From: Paraburkholderia sediminicola
GTDB taxonomy: Bacteria; Pseudomonadota; Gammaproteobacteria; Burkholderiales; Burkholderiaceae
Length of the DNA: 64,000 nt
NCBI RefSeq assembly: GCF_902859805.1
Contig: NZ_CADIKC010000007.1
Span: 403,886 to 467,885, forward strand
Reading direction: 5' to 3'
A program made the translations under genes and the position numbers. The notes beneath the pieces were generated by a model, which had not been told where the DNA came from, made no database searches, and was given only the letters and a program-made list of their open reading frames with translations. Below, piece by piece: positions 61,076-64,000 of this stretch (position 1 is the stretch's first letter; each line of letters opens with the position of its first letter).

Positions 61076-61108
61076 ATAAAAAAAGCCCCGCGCGTGGCGG
61101 GGCTCTCT
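61076..61108 (-). terminator. Intrinsic terminator of the DUF2863 gene
   Basis: On the minus strand: AGCCCCGCCACGCGCGGGGCTTTTTTT. It lies about 40 bp after the DUF2863 stop. Confidence 0.9.
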
Positions 61109-61146
61109 GATGCAGACGGCGGCGCAATGACGCCGGTGCCGGTGGC

Positions 61147-62361
61147 TCAGTGGAAATGCGGTTGTGCGGGCTCCGCGTCCTCCGGCATTTCGGCGTGGAC
61201 GATTTCGCCGAGCGGGTCCGCATAGAGCGGCACGCCGCAGTCATCGCAATATTCCGGCTCGAAGCGGCCCGAGTGACGGCGTACGTCTGTCACGCCGGTT
61301 TCCTTGAGCAATGCGACGATTTCTTCGAGCGGGTCGTCCGACGCTGCAGTCTCTTGCGGTTCTTCATCAATGCCGGGCTCGCCGTTCTCGCGGCCGTAAA
61401 GCGGCCATACGACGCCATAGATCACATCATTGCTGCCGCGGCGCGTGAAGCCGACGCGATATTCGTCGATACGGCGCTCGCCGAAGCCTGCGACAACCGC
61501 GCGCAATTCCTGCGGCGTTGCGCTGATGGTGTCGAACAGATAGCGCACGGCGGTGCGCACCGTGTGCGGGCGCACCCGTTCGTCGGCGTCGCGGCAGGCC
61601 GAATAATAGGCATCCGGCAGCAGACACTCGAACTCACATCCGGGCAGCACCAGCGACAGATTGGCGCCGCCTTGCGTTGCCCATTGTTCGAGGCATTGAC
61701 CGCGCTCGATCCGGCTGCCGTTTTCTTCTTCCTGCCAGCGAAACGCCGGCTCGCCCACGGGCGCTGCGACCACCGCCAGCAGAAAGCGCGGGTCGGCCAG
61801 GATGGGTGAGGTTTCCGGCAGCTCGCCAAAATTGAGTTTGACGTTGCCACCCGCCATCGCTGCTTGCGCGAGTTGCTGGGCAATACGCCAGGTCTCGACG
61901 TGGTGACGCGGCAGTTGGTCGATGCTGTACAGGAACGGCACCATGGCCACACGCGTATTGGCCGCGAGCACGTGCGCTTGCAGGTGCGCGCGCAGCGCGT
62001 CGGCTGCGTCAACTTTGAGCGGGCCGGAAGGAATCATGTAGCGAGTCCAGGCCAGCACGGGCGCGGCAATCAGCAGCGCTTCATAAGGAGTGCCTTCATG
62101 GTCGACGATGAACGACTCGCTGTGCGTTTCCGCCATGTCGGCGAGTGCGCCGTAAGCATCAGGATGATTCTGCTGCAGATGATCCAGTGCGGCGTCCAGC
62201 GTAGTCTGGTTGGCGTTACGGACGATCTTGGTCAGCAGCGCATCGAGCTTCGCTTCCCAGAAGCGGTCTTCGGTGCGGCTGCCCGACGCGAAAAGCGCGA
62301 GCGAGAGACCGACAAGCTTGTCGGCATCGGGGGGGAGACGTTTGGCGATTCGCGAGCGCAT
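61147..62361 (-). CDS. DUF2863 family protein
   Basis: A 404-residue protein of DUF2863, known mostly from Burkholderiales. It begins MRSRIAKRLPPDADKLVGLSL. Near the C-terminus it has CDDCGVPLYADPLGEIVHAEMPED, a partial zinc-like C-x2-C. The function is unknown. It is transcribed alone with its own terminator and a GC-poor upstream region. Confidence 0.9.
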   Translation of the reverse strand: MRSRIAKRLPPDADKLVGLSLALFASGSRTEDRFWEAKLDALLTKIVRNANQTTLDAALDHLQQNHPDAYGALADMAETHSESFIVDHEGTPYEALLIAAPVLAWTRYMIPSGPLKVDAADALRAHLQAHVLAANTRVAMVPFLYSIDQLPRHHVETWRIAQQLAQAAMAGGNVKLNFGELPETSPILADPRFLLAVVAAPVGEPAFRWQEEENGSRIERGQCLEQWATQGGANLSLVLPGCEFECLLPDAYYSACRDADERVRPHTVRTAVRYLFDTISATPQELRAVVAGFGERRIDEYRVGFTRRGSNDVIYGVVWPLYGRENGEPGIDEEPQETAASDDPLEEIVALLKETGVTDVRRHSGRFEPEYCDDCGVPLYADPLGEIVHAEMPEDAEPAQPHFH

Positions 62362-62632
62362 AAATCCGGAAATTGGGAGGCACAGAACCTTATATTCTAG
62401 TCTTTTCTATGCCGCCATATTATTTGGCTGACTATGCCGGATGGATTGGGACGTTTCCACATTAAAAATAAGCCTGTTGCGGAGGGCATTGGATGCGTTG
62501 CGTGGCGTCCTGGCCGGATGATATAAGACATGCCCAGGGGCGTAGCTCGCCCCTATACTGACCACCGTCGGTGGGCGCCTGGCAAGCGTATGTCTATTCG
62601 TCGCTGTGGTCTGGCACAAGAGGAGATTCATA

Positions 62633-63748
62633 GTGAAATCGGACCAACTGATTGAGCGTCTCGCCGCTGTGTTCGCGTTGATCATATTGGTAGGTGGTTC
62701 GCTTCTGGTGCTTGCACCCTTTACGACAGCGCTGTTGTGGGGCGCCATTCTCAGTTATAGCTCGTGGGGCCTGTACCGGCGGCTCACTACGGCAGTCGGT
62801 GGGCGCCGAAAGCTCGCAGCGACGTTGATCGTGCTCATCATCCTGATTGTGGTGCTTGGTCCGTTCGTCTATGCCGGCTTTGCCTTTGGCGCGCACGTTC
62901 ACGACATCGTCGCGTTGGTACAAAGGCTCTTCGAGGCTGGCTTGCCGGATTTGCCGCCGTGGGTCGGACGAATTCCGCTGGTTGGCTCGAACATCGAGGC
63001 GTTCTGGGCGAATGTAACGAGTAGCAACTCTGAACTGATCGCGCAAATGCGCGCGCTGGCGGCGCCGGCCGGCAAGTGGATTCTGGCGGCTGCGATTGCC
63101 GTTACGCACGGTCTGGGTTTGTTGGCACTGAGCATCGTGCTCGCGTTCTTCTTCTATACCGGAGGGGAGGGTGCGGCGGCCTGGCTGAGGGCAGGCATGC
63201 GCCGCATTGCCGGCGAACGTGCTGATTACTTGCTGGCGCTGGCGGGCAGTACGGTGAAGGGCGTGGTCTACGGGATTCTCGGCACGGCGCTCGTGCAAGG
63301 CATTCTTGCCGGCTTCGGTTGCTGGATTGCGGGCGTCCCGGCGCCGGCGCTGCTTGGGCTGGCGACGTTCTTCCTGTCGGTGATACCGGGCGGTCCGGTG
63401 GTCGTCTGGTTGCCTGCGGCGATCTGGCTGTATCACGGCGACTCAACTGGCTGGGCGATCTTTCTGGTTGTGTGGGGCGTGTTGGTCGTCGGCATGTCAG
63501 ACAACGTCATCAAGCCGATCCTGATCGGCAAGAGTAGTGATATGCCGCTGATCCTGGTGATGCTGGGTATCCTGGGCGGTGCGTTTGCTTTTGGCTTCCT
63601 TGGTGTATTCATCGGCCCGACGTTGCTGGCGGTTGCCTATACCGTGCTGCACGATTGGACGATCGGCGCCCCGGCAGCGGACGCTCTGGCGCCCGACGTG
63701 AGAGCGCCAGTTGTTGATGAGCCCGGGCGCATAGAAAAGGCGCCTTGA
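62633..63748 (+). CDS. AI-2E family transporter (YdiK/PerM-like permease)
   Basis: A 371-residue inner-membrane protein with about eight helices. The family architecture is seen: an N-terminal hairpin, a periplasmic loop region (VQRLFEAGLPDLPPWVGRIP), the helical core with FFFYTGGEGAAAWLRAGMRRI and the conserved P-x-GG segment SVIPGGPVVVWLPAAIWL, and C-terminal SDNVIKPILIGKSSDMPLIL. I choose the GTG start at 62633, preceded by AGGAGA at about 62620; an upstream GTG at 62606 would lack that site. Substrate is not known; the AI-2 name is historical. Confidence 0.9.
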   Translation: MKSDQLIERLAAVFALIILVGGSLLVLAPFTTALLWGAILSYSSWGLYRRLTTAVGGRRKLAATLIVLIILIVVLGPFVYAGFAFGAHVHDIVALVQRLFEAGLPDLPPWVGRIPLVGSNIEAFWANVTSSNSELIAQMRALAAPAGKWILAAAIAVTHGLGLLALSIVLAFFFYTGGEGAAAWLRAGMRRIAGERADYLLALAGSTVKGVVYGILGTALVQGILAGFGCWIAGVPAPALLGLATFFLSVIPGGPVVVWLPAAIWLYHGDSTGWAIFLVVWGVLVVGMSDNVIKPILIGKSSDMPLILVMLGILGGAFAFGFLGVFIGPTLLAVAYTVLHDWTIGAPAADALAPDVRAPVVDEPGRIEKAP

Positions 63749-64000
63749 AATAAATTCCAGATATGGCTTGCAAGGGGCGGTCGGGCTCGCTAGAATCTCG
63801 CTCTTTCGTGCTCCGGACACCGGGGCGCGGGAGGCGGGAGAGCCAGCAGTGGCAAGGCTTTGCGCGATGTGGGCGGGTTCAGAAAGTTGGAAAAACCTGT
63901 TGACGGCGTAGCGAAAGTTCTTCATAATCTCGTTTCTCTGCTGCTGATGCAGCGACGCAGAACGAAGCGGTGCCGGGTAGTTGAAGTGGGCGCGGGTTCG
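63749..64000 (+). other. Right-edge region with rrn-type promoter and leader
   Basis: No gene is seen. The strong promoter at 63900 and an imperfect CTGC/GCAG repeat at 63939-63961 dominate. The next features lie outside the window. Confidence 0.6.
63900..63928 (+). promoter_or_regulatory. Strong sigma-70 promoter of ribosomal RNA operon type
   Basis: TTGACG at 63900-63905, exactly 17 bp, then CATAAT at 63923-63928. An A-rich stretch (AGAAAGTTGGAAAAA) lies upstream, like an UP element. The transcript leader from about 63935 resembles betaproteobacterial rrn leaders I recall. No other gene on + follows within the window, so the rRNA operon itself would be beyond 64000. Confidence 0.65.

Overview
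The window reads as an ordinary stretch of a high-GC betaproteobacterial chromosome. The gene families and order point to Burkholderiaceae, most likely Paraburkholderia or Burkholderia. Supporting signs are a complete fourteen-gene nuoA-N operon preceded by secG and tRNA-Leu and followed by a DUF2818 gene, an ilvB-ilvN-ilvC-psd-pssA-leuA block, and DUF2863, DUF3106 and DUF3619 family genes. Species assignment is inference, because no search could be run.

Layout. 0.3-2.5 kb: leftward TetR regulator, LOG-family phosphoribohydrolase and SDR oxidoreductase. 2.7-5.4 kb: leftward LpxH-like phosphoesterase, GT4 glycosyltransferase and diacylglycerol kinase, a possible envelope-lipid unit. 5.5-7.8 kb: leftward ECF sigma factor with DUF3619, DUF3106 and RDD membrane proteins. 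8.1-15.3 kb: rightward branched-chain amino acid genes (ilvB, ilvN, ilvC, leuA) interleaved with phospholipid genes (psd, pssA). 15.3-18.5 kb: leftward carbonic anhydrase and SulP transporter, and a BamE-like lipoprotein. 18.6-25.6 kb: rightward substrate-binding protein, rpsO, pnp, quinone oxidoreductase, tpiA and secG. 25.6-41.9 kb: tRNA-Leu(GAG), nuoA-N, a DUF2818 gene and a NUDIX hydrolase.

42.0-43.3 kb is the only clearly accessory-looking interval. It holds an 82-residue HicA-like protein with an unusual cysteine cluster and a 174-residue helix-turn-helix protein. In front of them lies a perfect 20 + 2 + 20 nt inverted repeat that overlaps a near-consensus promoter. I read it as a candidate toxin-antitoxin module and the most interesting item here.

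43.3-54.4 kb: DUF1178 protein, then acyl-CoA catabolic genes. These are two acyl-CoA dehydrogenases plus two MaoC hydratases rightward, and leftward a 3-hydroxyacyl-CoA dehydrogenase, enoyl-CoA hydratase, histidine phosphatase, an APH-like kinase with an acyl-CoA dehydrogenase (a split version of the ACAD10/11 architecture) and a glutathione transferase. A second glutathione transferase is divergent across a perfect palindrome. 54.5-63.7 kb: aminotransferase, orphan PIN protein, yaaA, M14 carboxypeptidase, an exported protein with a lysine/serine-rich tail, a CbiM-like membrane protein, a LuxR-type regulator, a DUF2863 protein and an AI-2E-family permease. The right edge (63.9 kb) carries a strong promoter of ribosomal-operon type, so an rrn operon may begin just beyond the window.

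Regulatory structure worth noting: intrinsic terminators after ilvC, pssA, leuA, rpsO, pnp, tRNA-Leu and several other genes, a leucine-containing leader ORF before leuA, and a long stem-loop in the pnp leader. No insertion sequence, prophage, CRISPR array or integrase gene was seen.
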